64,000 bases of DNA, from the NCBI RefSeq assembly GCF_050624435.1, contig NC_134541.1:5219983-5283982 (forward strand), in the 5' to 3' direction. The notes under the pieces are model-generated. The model was not told where the DNA came from, did not search any database, and worked only from the letters and a program-made list of their open reading frames with translations. The DNA comes from Tenrec ecaudatus (lineage: Eukaryota; Chordata; Mammalia; Afrosoricida; Tenrecidae). The translations under genes and the position numbers were made by a program. Shown here one piece after another: positions 12,404 through 23,700 of the stretch; position 1 is the stretch's first letter, and the number at the start of each line of letters is the position of its first letter.

Positions 12404-14677
12404 AAAGAAACATACTCTATGTATTTACACAGCCCTTCTCATTACACAGCCCATCTCATTAACCAGGTCCTGTCAAACCCTCCATAGGTGGCTCTCTACC
12501 CCCCACAACCCCCCACGCCCATCCTCTTCCTCCCTCCAGAGTCTACCCCTCCCTGCTCTCTCCCCCATCCCGGATCGCTTCATAGTCTTCAAAGTCTGGT
12601 CTTTGGGGGTATAAGTCCTGTTTCTCTTTTCTTTGTTTTTCCTTACAATGACAATGTTATTAAATATCCATCTTTGTAAGAGTGACTAAGTTTGCTGAGC
12701 CTGGCATTCTCTGGTTTTGTCCATGTCTTGTGGTGTTTAAGAGTTGTCATGACTTTTTATGGACAGATAATAGTCCGTTGTATGGACATCCCAGAGCCTT
12801 AAAATCAGTTTCTCTATAAAAGGAGTTTGGGGTTGTCTCCATGTTTTTGCTGCTATGGAATTACTGCCGTAAACATAGGTGTGCACCTGTGTGTTCTCGT
12901 GTTCGTGAGGGTATTCCCAGTAGAGGGGTTGCAGGATCATCAGGCACTTGCGTTTGCATTTCTCTAAGGAGGCGCCTTATTGCTGTTCACAGTGGCTGTA
13001 CAATTCTGCAGTCCTACCAGGAGTGTAAAAGCAGTCCAATCCCTCCGCATCCTCTCCAACATTTATTTTCTATTTTAGTGAATTTCACTAAGAGTGTTAG
13101 TGTGAGGTGATCTCTCGTTGTTGGTTTACTTGTATTCCTCTTATTGCTAATGCTAATGAAAAACTGTGAACATTTCTTCATATGGTTGTTGGCTGCCTGC
13201 ATGTCGTCTTTGGTAAATTGTGTATTATTTATGTCTGTGCTCATTCTTATTGGATTATTTGTATTTCTTCTTAAGATGTCATTTCCTATAGATTTTGGAG
13301 ATTAGCCCCATATCTAGTATCATTACTGAATATTCTCCCCAATCTGCGGGTTCTCTATTGACTCTTTTGATAAAGTCTTTTGATGTGCATAAATGTGGTG
13401 TTTTTAGTAGGACCCAGTTCTTTATTTTCTCTTCTATTGTGTGGATGTTTTTCATTGTCGTCAGCAATGTGCTATGCCTTGTATTGTTTGTCCCTGTTTT
13501 TCCATTGACGGTCTTTGTGATTGTGTGGTGTTTATGTCTCTTTAGGCCTTTGAGCCATCTTGAGTTCAGTTTTGTATATGGTATGAGGTGTGGATCATGT
13601 TTCCTTCTTTGTTTTTGGGGTGAAGATCCAAATTTTCCAGCACCAATTGTTGAAAAAGCCATCTCTTTCCCACTTACTGTGTTTTAGTCCTTTATCCAAG
13701 GACAGGTCTCTGTAGGTACATGGTTGTGTTTCTGGGTTCTCGATTCTAATCCACTGGGCTTCGCATCTATCACGGTACCAAGACCAGGCTGTTTGGATTA
13801 CCATGGCTGCCTAACACGGTTTGACGTCTGTGAATAAAAGGCTTCCTGCTTTGCTTTTATTTTTAATAGTGTGTTATTTATCCTGGGCTTCTCTCCTTTC
13901 CATAGAAAGTTGATTCTTTTTTTTCATTTCTTTGAAGAATTGGACGGCAGGGACTTTTAATACTTTCCATTTCACGGATGAGAGTGTGAGGGCCCAGGAA
14001 GGGGAAACCACCCGCTCTCGGATGGAGAGCGGCAGGCAGGCCACCCCCCAGCTCGTGTTCCTAGACATCAGCACGTGTGGAGGTTTCAGACGTCGTCCCA
14101 CAGCCGCAAGAAACTTTTGTTGGGAGTTGCCGTCCAGCGCTTTGACTCATAGTGACCATGGGCCTGCAATGGCCCATAGGGTCATCGCCGCCTGAGCCAC
14201 GGAAGTAGCCCTCCTGTTTGGGGGAGAAAGCATAGAAAGTCATGGCTGGGACTCTGGTGAGTTTTGACACCTCAAACCTGGCGCTCACAGGCACAAAGAA
14301 ACACGCAGCCACAAAAATGTCCCAACCTAAGCTATCACTAAAATCTACCCCCACACGTGGTGAAGAAGCCAAGTCTTACAGGGCAGCACTGACCGTGGCT
14401 AGGTTCCATGTACCCACGGCTTCCCCCCCCAAGCCCGCCCCCATTTCACCTCACAACCTGCAAGTGGGTGATAAGTTCATCTGAAAACCATGCCTGCGTC
14501 CACATGTCTGTCCTTGCTCCCCGGCAGGGCCCTCGCCCGGGAGCTCCTGTTTGGCTCCTAAAACCTCTCTGTTTGAAGAAGATGCACATTTTGAAAAAGT
14601 GGTTTTTAGGTGCCTCTGTCCCACCCCTGAGAGTCCACACCTATTTGTCGGATGGATTCTATCCAGTACCCTTCGAA

Positions 14678-14884
14678 CTCAAAGTTCATTGCCGTTGAGT
14701 CCATGTGGATTCATAGTGACCCTCGAGCACAAGGCCGAGCTGCCCCCTGTGGATCTGTGAGACTGTCACGCTTTACAGGAGCAGAAAGCCCCATCTTTCT
14801 CCCAGGCAGCGGCTGCTGGCTTTGAACTGGTGATCTTGTGGGTCTTGCAGCCCAACAGGTAACCACCGTGCCACCGAGGATCCT
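14678..14884 (-). mobile_element. SINE (AfroSINE type), minus
   Basis: cattgccgttgagtccatgt, cccatctttctcccaggcag, then gcccaacaggtaaccaccgt. Nearly full length. Confidence 0.85.
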
Positions 14885-14935
14885 CCACAGGAGCTTGAGG
14901 CACACAGAATAAAAACATCTCAGGAGAATTTTGAG

Positions 14936-15134
14936 AAGTGCTGGTGGCCCAACAGTTAAGCTCTCAGCTGCAAATGAAAAGGTTGGAGGTTCAAACCCAC
15001 CAGCTAGTCCCTGAGAAAAAAGATGTGAGGTCTGCTGCCCGAAAGTTCACGGCCCTGGGGACCTCGAGGGGGAGCGCTGCCCTGCCCGCGGGGGCCACGC
15101 TGAGTTGGCACTGGCTCAATGGCAGTGGGAAGTA
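14936..15134 (+). mobile_element. SINE (AfroSINE type), plus
   Basis: agtgctggtggcccaacagt head, ggttcaaacccaccagctag B box, ctcaatggcagtgggaag end. Opposite to the copy 50 bp away. Confidence 0.8.
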
Positions 15135-15267
15135 GAATCCTCCAGTCCAGCGGTCACAGTTACTCTCTGCAAAGACTCGAGGTGGCGCATGTCAATGTCT
15201 GAAAGCGCTGTTCGAGTTCCAGTTTCTTTTGGATCGCTTTGCTTTTGTTGTCTTCCTTTCTTCCTTT

Positions 15268-16738
15268 CCTTTTTAATCGTTTTATTGGGGGCTCATACAA
15301 CTCTTATCACAATCCATACACACATCTATTGTGTAAAGCACATTTGTACATTCATTGCCCTCATCATTCTCAGAACATTTGCTCTCCACTTAAGCCCCTG
15401 GCATCAGCTCCTCATTTCCCCCCTCCCTCCCTGCTCCCTCCTCCCTCATGAGCCCTTGATAATTTATAAATTATTATTTTGTCATATCTTGCCCTGTCCG
15501 ACGTCTCCCTTCATCCACTTTTCTATTGTCTGTCCCCCAGGGAGGAGGTCACATGTAGATCCTTGTAATCGGTTCCCTTTTCAACCCACTCGCCCTCTAC
15601 GCTCCCAGTATCACCACTCACACCCCTGGTTCTGAAGGGATCATCCACCCTGGATTCTCTGTGCCTCCAGCTCCCATCTGCACCAGTGTACATCCTCTGG
15701 TCTAGCCAGACTTGCAAGGTAGAATTCAGATCATGATGGGGGACGGGGGTGGGGGGTGGGCAGAGCATTTAGGAACCAGAGGAGAGTTGTATTTTTCATC
15801 GTTGCTACATCGCACCTTGACTGGCTCATCTCCTCCCCTAGACCCCGCTGCAAGGGGATCTCCAGTGACCAACAAATGGGCTTTGGGTCCCCACTCTGCA
15901 CTTCTCCCTTCATTCACTATGGTAGGATTTTTTTGTTCTGATGATGCCTTATACCTGATCCCTTCAACTCCTCATGATTGCACAGGCTGGTTTGCTTCTT
16001 CCATGTGGGCTTTGTTGCTTCTGAGCTAGATGGACGCTTGTTTACCTTCAAGCCTTTAAGACCCCAAACGCTATGCCTTTTGATAGCTGGGCACCATCAG
16101 CTTCCTTTGCCACATTTGCTTATGCACCTGTTTGTCCTCAGCGATCGTATCAGAGAGGTGTGCACCAATGATATGATTTTTTGTTCTTTGATGCCTGATA
16201 ATTTATCCCTTCGGCACTTCGTGATCACACAGGCTGGTGTGTTCTTTCATGTGGGCTTTGTTGCTTCTGAGCTAGATGGCCGCTTGTCTACCCTCAAGCT
16301 TTTAAGACCCCAGACGCTATATCTTTTGATAGCCGGGCATCATCAGCTTTCTTCACCACATTTGCTTATTCACCCACTTTGTCTTCAGTGGTTGTGTCGG
16401 GAAGGTGAGCATCATAGAATGCCAATTTAATAGAAGAAAGTATTCTTGCATTGAGGGAGTACTTGAGTGGAGGCCCAATGTCCTTCTGCTACCTTAATAC
16501 TAAACCTATAAATATAGGCACGTAGATCTATTTCCCCATCCTCATATATAAATATATTTGCATATGTACATGTCTTTATCTAGTTCTCTATAAATGCCCT
16601 TTGCCTCCCAGCTCTTTCCCTTGACTTTCCTCCTATCCCACTATCATGCTCTGTCCCCACCTGGGTTTCAGCAATTCCTCTTCATTATATTACCCTTGAT
16701 CACGCCCTACCAGGCCTCCCACACCCTCCTCCCCACCA
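15268..16738 (-). mobile_element. L1 3'-UTR fragment (afrotherian type), minus strand
   Basis: Begins with ttttattgggggctcata and runs to the pyrimidine-rich ctcctccccacc. This is the long 3' end I associate with tenrec and elephant L1 in reverse orientation. No ORF2 remains, so the insertion is truncated within the 3' UTR. It carries an internal duplication of about 230 bp (see findings). Confidence 0.7.
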
Positions 16739-18117
16739 ATCGGTGAGCTGCAACTTTGGGCAAGAGAGACTAGCTTTCCGCGCGCCGACTTTTACAGACA
16801 CTGCAAGGGCCTTGTTCTTGCCATTTGTAAAAAGTGGACAGAGCTGAAGAGGCGCGACGGTGGCTGCCGCGTGACTGGGCGTGGGCAGCGGGACACGAAC
16901 TGGCTGCATCTGAGGGGTAGGTCCTCACAGCCTGTGAACGGGCCTTGCTCCCCCATCTCTGGGAAGGGATTGCACTGACTTCCCCCGGGGGCTTCCTCTT
17001 GTGTGGGGTCCCTGGTGGGCGAAAACCAGAAGACCCACACTCACTGCCATTAGGACGGAGCAGAACCAGCCCACGGGGGCCCCACCCCGACCCGGCTGCT
17101 GTCTTTACTGAAGCTGATGCCCCACCTATATCCCTAGGGGCCGCTGATAGTTCCAAACAATGCCCATTTGATTAGCAGCGGGCCTTTCCCCACTGCCACT
17201 CGGGCTCCTGTTGGCGGGTGAAGTAACCCCCAGACGGGGTTCAGAATGCAGCCAGGGGTGAGCTTCCCCGCTTCAGAGAAAGCGGTTTTCCCTGAGCAGC
17301 TTGCTGACAAGTGGGACCCCTGGGGTGGACTGGCAGACAGGCACTGCACACCACTGGGTGTCCATGCCATTTATGGTGCCTGTCCCTAGAATACAGAGCC
17401 AGGTCAAGCGGGGCCGGGAAGGCAGAGGGCAGTAGCTCAGTCAACTCTGGAGCCCTGGTTTCGCCATCTCCCCAGGCCTGCGCCCGCTCTTGGTAACTGA
17501 GTGGTGATGTGAACCCCAAACTCACTGACATCAAGTGGATGTCCACTTACAGTGACCCTATAGGACAGGGTAGAACTGCCCCTGTGGGTTTCCGGAACTG
17601 TAACTCTTTACAGGAGTAGAAAGTCTCTTCGTTCTCTGGAGGTTGATGGTTTCAAACTGTTGACCTTGCAGTCAGCAGCCCAATGCGAAAGCATCATGCC
17701 ACCAGGGCTCCTTCGTGATGTGAACACGCAGGAGGAAGCGCTCGGCAAAGATCAGTGGAAGAAACTGGTGTTTCCTGTGACGGGGAAACTGGTGTTTCCT
17801 GTGTGGGGGCAGGTTTACCACGGTCACGTCGCTCTTCTGCCTGTAAGACTCTGTGAGCCTGATCTAGACGCCAGACGTGGGGCATCGTGGAGTTCACAGG
17901 AAAATGCTATAATCTTCTCATTCCGTTTCCCCGGGAGCTTTGGGAAGCCCTCTCATCGGGTGTTTGCTGCAAAGTTCCTTCAGGTTTCCTAATACAATGT
18001 TGGAAAATAGGAGGTGGAAAAATACCAATTGTCTCCCCCACCATCCGAGGCAGGATACACTCTACTCTGAGAAAGCAGGAGTCCCATTTCTAACAGGAGT
18101 CCTGGGGTGCAGCATGT
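16739..18117. other. Intergenic sequence, one SINE, no gene
   Basis: Moderately GC-rich with some CpGs around 16,780-17,100. No conserved protein was recognised in any frame. The SINE at 17.5 kb is listed separately. Confidence 0.4.
17514..17712 (-). mobile_element. SINE (AfroSINE type), minus, well preserved
   Basis: ccctataggacagggtagaa, ctgcccctgtgggtttccgg and tcatgccaccagggctcctt: close to the family consensus. Confidence 0.9.
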
Positions 18118-18240
18118 GGTGAATGTGCGAGGTTACTTAACCAAGAGGCTCATGGTTCAAATCCCTCTGGAGGCACCTCAGAAGAAAGGTTTAGCAACCT
18201 ACAGAACCCCAGACCTCAACGCTAATCCGTTGTAGGAGTG
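18118..18240 (+). mobile_element. SINE remnant, plus
   Basis: ggttacttaaccaagaggct and atggttcaaatccctctgga; tail poorly preserved. Confidence 0.5.
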
Positions 18241-18392
18241 TCGTTTGAGATGCCATGCAGTGGAGTTCTGTATAAATCTTCCCGTAATAACAGAAAACGG
18301 ATTAATCCGTTCTCGACCATCAAGATTTTACCCCAACCTTGCCTTCTTATATAAAACATTACACAGACATTTCAAAATAAGTAAGTTCAGAG

Positions 18393-18650
18393 TTCCTGAA
18401 GCACATGGCACCACAATGAGCGTGTTCAGGACATCTTCCTGAAGGACATGGTGCCACCGTGAGCGTGTTCAGGACATCTTCCTGAAGGACATGGTGCCAC
18501 CGTGAGCGTGTTCAGGACATCTTCCTGAAGGACATGGTGCCACCGTGAGTGTGTTCAGGACATCTTCCTGAAGTACATGGTGCCACCATGAGTGTGTTCA
18601 GGACATCTTCCTGAAGCACATGGCGCCACCACGAGAGTGCTCAGGACATC
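18393..18650 (+). repeat. Minisatellite, 43-bp unit, exactly 6 copies
   Basis: The unit begins ttcctgaaggacatggtgcc and ends gttcaggacatc; 258 bp equals 6 x 43. The middle copies are almost identical and the outer ones diverge. Each unit boundary holds TTCAGGA-catct-TCCTGAA, a 7-bp inverted repeat with a 5-base loop. Confidence 0.95.
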
Positions 18651-19234
18651 TTTCGTGCAGAATAGGCTTTGACAGAATGTCCTTTCTCTGGACTGGAAGA
18701 TACCATCACAGTTCCCAATACACACACCAGTCTCGGAGGAGAAACGTGTCTATAGGGCATGAGCCCCAGCTCAATCTCCCCGTGACCAGAACTAGACGGT
18801 GCCTGGCGACTACCAGCTATCTTCTGATCAGACTCAATGCAGACGGGCCCTGATAGGACAGGAGAACATGAACAGAACTCACACTAACAAGTCCAGACCT
18901 ACCGGCTGAGTCTGGAGAAGCGCTCAAGGCTCTCACCCTGAGACCCTCTTTAAACCCAGAGTGGACACGATCGCAAGGTCACCTTCAATGAAATGAGAGG
19001 CACACAAAGCATGCACGAGTACAGGGCTCCTGTAAGAACAAAAAACTTCTATATAAGACCAACCGGCCAGTAAATCTGCCAAGGTGTTTCCCAGCATGGC
19101 CAACACCACCCCAGCGGGGAGGCAGGGCCGTTGGAATGATCCAAAGGGGGCAGCAGAAACAGATAGCCACACTCGCTCCTGGATTATGGGTTATAGTGTA
19201 CGTTTTCCCTTGCTGGGGTAAGCGGGGACTGAGC

Positions 19235-19288
<54 letters not shown>

Positions 19289-19340
19289 TTATGGGTTATA
19301 GTGTACGTTTTCCCTTGCTGGGGGTAAGCGGGGACTGAGC

Positions 19341-19407
<67 letters not shown>

Positions 19408-20394
19408 TTCCCGGAAAAAGAGGGAGATAGGTCAAATCAACTTGGGAACCTCAGATGCTCTAGAAGAGAAAGGATGAGAAGGCTAGGTACGGGGAAACTG
19501 GAGTCCCGGAAACAGACCACTACACGGCTGCCGCATCGAGACAAGTGCAGGTCACATCACTGGACTGTGCAGGAATCAAGTGGGGACCGCGTTTGCTGGG
19601 TCTGTTGTCCATGAAAAGTGAGACCAAAAGCTACCCCCTTGCTCACACTGCATCCTGCTGCAGCCAAAGCACTGGGTCCCCACCTCCCATGAGCGCTGGG
19701 AGCTTCCCTCCACCCCACCCCCCTACCTCTCCAGGTGCCTTCAGAAAACCACAGGGATGACTCAGAGGGCGGAAGGGGAAAATGAGCTGTCAACAGTTCA
19801 CTTGAAATTCAGACTCTGACACACCTGCTTTCCTCTCGGCAATAACAGAACCATTTGCGCTGAGCCACCAGTGAAGGGGCTGCAGTGTCAGTCATCTGAC
19901 TGCCCAGGAAACCTGCCGGCAGCTCCTCTGGCCAGGAACGTGATTCTCACGACTTTTTATGAGGTGGCAACAGCAAGTCTGGAGCTGCACACCAGCCCCT
20001 GCGCAGGTGAGGCTGAGGGGCACGGGGTATCACCAGCTAAAAAGCTGGTGCAAAGCAGAATTTCACTGCAGAGACTTAGCAACCTGGAAACAAAAAAGCA
20101 CCAAGCACCAAGCCACCCCTCCGAGGGCCTGGATGAAAAGTGCATCCTATGCAGGACCTGGGCTGGTGCATCAGAGGCCGGGGGCACCCACCATGGCCCC
20201 TCAGGACAACGGCCTAGCAGAGTTGAGCACCCAGGAATGTTCAAGTCAGAAACGGGTCAGACGCAAGAGGAAACACGTGACAACTCTGCCTGCCGATGCC
20301 AGGGCAAGGGCAGCTCCCATCCCTCCTCCCCCGGGAGTAGGAGAACACTCAGAGAGATGGGTGAGGGGAGAGAGAAGGGACAGAAGGCTTGGTA
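18651..20394. other. Intergenic sequence just past the RAE1 3' end
   Basis: Holds the duplicated microsatellite and otherwise unrecognised sequence. No gene was seen. Confidence 0.4.
19181..19405 (+). repeat. Tandem duplication of a unit with compound (CT)n(CA)n microsatellite
   Basis: ggattatgggttatagtgta starts at 19181 and again at 19286. Each unit ends in a CT run then a CA run. The units are 105 and about 120 bp; the second has longer CT and CA runs and one extra G in the gctggggg stretch. Confidence 0.95.
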
Positions 20395-20785
20395 GTCTGT
20401 CTTGAAAATATTTTATTACAAAATACAGTAGCGGTTCAGAGAGGGGTCCAGTATTCTCTAACCCGTGCGCCGCTGAAGGAAGCCCCGGGCAATTGGGAAG
20501 TGGTGCAGGCACCCGACTCCCACAGTCACTGCAGTCCTCCAGGTGGCTGAGAACACCTGTAACAGGCGCTGGGGTAGAGATGGGAGTCGCCGAGGTTGGT
20601 GGGCTGGGTGCTGGGCTGGCCTTGCTCTCTAGGGTGAGGTCCACAAGCTGGGAGCCAATTCACAGAGACACGAGGCGGGGCAGCCCAGGCACAGTCCACT
20701 ACTTCTTATTCCGGGGCTTTAGCTCTTCCGCTGCGTTACGCAGGAAAATGTAGTTCTTCTTCTGGGGATTGTAAAATTCGTGTCC
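20395..20785 (-). CDS. RAE1: RAE1 exon 12 (residues 341-368, stop, 3' UTR)
   Basis: Acceptor ctttag|GGACAC. Coding part is 20785-20699 ([10 protein letters not shown] through PRNKK, stop TAG at 20701-20699). The rest is 3' UTR to about 20395, just past the AATAAA signal; the cleavage position is approximate. Confidence 0.92.
20412..20417 (-). terminator. RAE1: RAE1 polyadenylation signal
   Basis: AATAAA in sense orientation (TTTATT on the plus strand), 282 nt after the stop codon and the first canonical hexamer in the 3' UTR. Cleavage would fall roughly 10-30 nt further, near 20,385-20,400. Confidence 0.8.
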
Positions 20786-23700
20786 CTAAAGAGAAAGAGA
20801 AACCAGCCGTCTGGTTACCAGGAAGCCAGCAGCTGGTGGGCACTGTTCCTCAGCCAGGCTGGGCCAGGTGCTGGAGCATCAGCCCTCTCAGGGACAGGAC
20901 CAATGAACAAGGAGGGTGAGAACAAGCAGCACAACAAAGCCCTAGACTGAAAGGCAAATACCCATAAACGCCCAACTGCACCCGTGGGGTGAGTGGCTAA
21001 GAGATTGGGAGTACTTCCACGAACACACACAGGCGGAGGATATTCACACATGGCATTTCCTTTTGCTATAGTTATATGTAGGGACAAATACCTTGAAGGC
21101 AAGAGCCACTATCAGGACCACTGTCTTGGGGACACCAGTGTAAATTAGCAAAGTGCAAAACCACATCCTAATTTGGTGAGCAGCATAGTGACTCGGGTCT
21201 TAAGAGCCCGTGAGCAGCCATGTAAGGCGCACCTATTGGTCTCTCCCCATCCAGAAGTAAGAGGAGACACTTGCAAACAGGAAGTGCAGTGGACTACCTA
21301 ACAGAGCACACACACACATCAGTCTCCCGAAGCCTGGGACCGGAAGAACTAGCTGGTGCCCACGACCATCACCAACTGCTCTGAAAAGGATCACGTTAGG
21401 GGCTGGACTGTGGGAGAAAAACGTGGAACAGAACTAAAAAGTATACAGGGATCAAGCTTACTGGTGGGCTACATTTGGGTGGGACCCCTAGGACGGGGGC
21501 CCTTAGCTTTCAAGTCCAAAGGGAAGCAGTGCCCAAGGACAGGAGAGGGGTTAGGAGAGGAGGAGTGGAACAGGAGACACGGGAGCAGGAAGTGGCACGT
21601 GGTGACGCAGGAAGGGACGCATCCAACGAGCACGTGTCTGAATGGCTCCACAGAAGACTGTACTCCACCGCGGCAAGTGTGACCCCACAACTCGTGCAGG
21701 GGTCACGGGCAGCACAGGAGGAAGTGCTAACAGTGCTGTTACACTGAGGAGATTTCGATCCTTGTCACAAAATACAATGTGTGAATTACTGAACGGAAAT
21801 CCTATTTGCTTTGTAATCTTTCACCCAAATCACAAAAAGAGACGAATAAACAAACGTACAAAAAAAAATTACCCCCAAAAACAGAGTTTTCAAGAGACAA
21901 GGCCCAAGCGTGACCTGTTTTCAATGTTCTTCTTGAGGGGGACGACGACGACATGACTCTCAGCCTAGCACCCGTTTACATGCCTGTCTGCTAGTGTCAG
22001 ACCCCAAACCAACACGGTGCCTGTGCCCTCGAGGAGACCAAGCCCAGCCTGCTCGGCCATGAGGGTTCAGGAGACACGTCTAACAGGAGAGGCCACGGGT
22101 GAGCGCAGCCGCAGGGGAGCTGTGCTGTGGGGCTGGGCCCACGGCGGGGAGGAACAGTAGCCACGGGATTGGTCAGTGAGCCAGTGCAGTGAACTGATTG
22201 GAGATCCAGAGAGAGCCCAGTGGGGCGGTAATGACAGAGGACTGGGCCTAGCACAGCAGACAGGCAAGGAAGTTCGGGAACCACAGGCCCCTAAAACAGT
22301 GAAGCACAAGAGTGGAACGTAAGCAGTGACGGGTCAGCTACATGGGTAGTTGCAGGGGTCTCAAGCTGGCTGCAGACTGATGTATAAGGCCCCAAACGCC
22401 AGACATGGCACCTGCTTCACCCAGGGCACAGTCCAATTGGTGGTGTGTCCACCACTGAGGGAGCTGGGTGCAACAGCCTGGCAAAAGCAGGGTGCAAAGG
22501 GTCCGACTCCCCCACAGCCACTGTGTGGGGCCATCTAGACGCACAGTGAGCCTATGGGGTGGAGCTGAACTGCCCCACAGGGTGTACTGCCCATCTTTCT
22601 CTCAAGGAGGGGCTGGTGGGTTCAAACAGCTGACCCTTCCAGTTAGCAGCCAAGCACGCTAGCCAGTACACCACTGGGGCTCATTAGTATGGGTGCATCA
22701 ATAGAAAACTCTAGAAGAGCCCTGCTTTCCCGAATGTGGAGGGCAAGGTGTCTTGGGTGGATGCAGATGTGGCCATAGCAGTTGTGCACTGACTGCACTT
22801 CCCGGGCACATCCCTCACGTGGCACGACTACGTAGCACCCTGTGGAGAGCCAGCCAGACCTAGCTGCAAGAAGGCTGAAACTGCGCATCCCCACCCCGTC
22901 CCCCAAGGCTGTTCACAGGAACTGGTCCAGCCCACAGGCAGACATTAAGTTCCCACGGAGTCAGTTCCCAGCCCGGGCCTCCCGCCCAGGCGTCGCACCT
23001 TGGACCAGTCGTAGCTAGACGAGTAAGCAAATATGTTTCCGTTGTGGTTGAAGCAGCAGGCTGAGATGGGCTGGTCCAACTGCTCCGAAGTCTTTAGTTT
23101 AGTTCTGGCATCTTTGTCCCAAAAGCTGAACCTGCCGTCAGAGCCCACTGTGGCCAGAGTGCCGTGGACGGGGTGGAAGGCAATTCCGTTGACCTGCAAG
23201 GACAAGGCACCGTGAACAGCAGCACAGAGGCAGTTCACAGCGATGTAGGCCTGGAACCCAGTGCATAGCCTGTCCTGCCTGCAGAGCCTATGGGCCCCAG
23301 AGCTGAGGCTAGTCGCTGTGGCCAGCCCAAGGCGCAGGGAGCAGCAGACGTGGGCACTAGGAGACCAAGGTGCGAGTCTGGGAAAGCGATGTCATTGTCT
23401 TTGTTTGCCAACGGCCAGTTCTGCTTGGGGTGCCTGTGTAGCTGGGCCCCAGCATCGCCAAGGGGGGGGGGGGACTCTCAGAAAGCGTTCTGAGAACTAG
23501 AAACAGATGGAACCTAGACTAAGCGTCAGCCCTATCAAGCCCGCTATGACCCACTGTTACGTTAACGGGACAGGCTTAGCTGAGGCCGTCTCTTCTGGGG
23601 AGGAGAGAGGCAAACAAGGGAACAGAGGTGGTCCTGGGGCAAGACTGGAGTCAAGACCCACGGAGCCTGAAGGCACCACCAAGTAGCAGCGAGCCCTGCC

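Noticed and set aside
13295-13687. 130-codon hydrophobic frame on the plus strand
   Set aside because: It is the antisense of L1 ORF2.
14124-14180. Possible SINE/RTE tail (gactcatagtgaccatgggc)
   Set aside because: Too short and too diverged to annotate as an element.
15978-16430. 150-codon frame with two repeated blocks
   Set aside because: It is the duplicated L1 3' UTR read in the antisense direction.
18393-18650. CRISPR-like array
   Set aside because: The 43-bp units are contiguous with no spacers, in mammalian DNA. It is a minisatellite.
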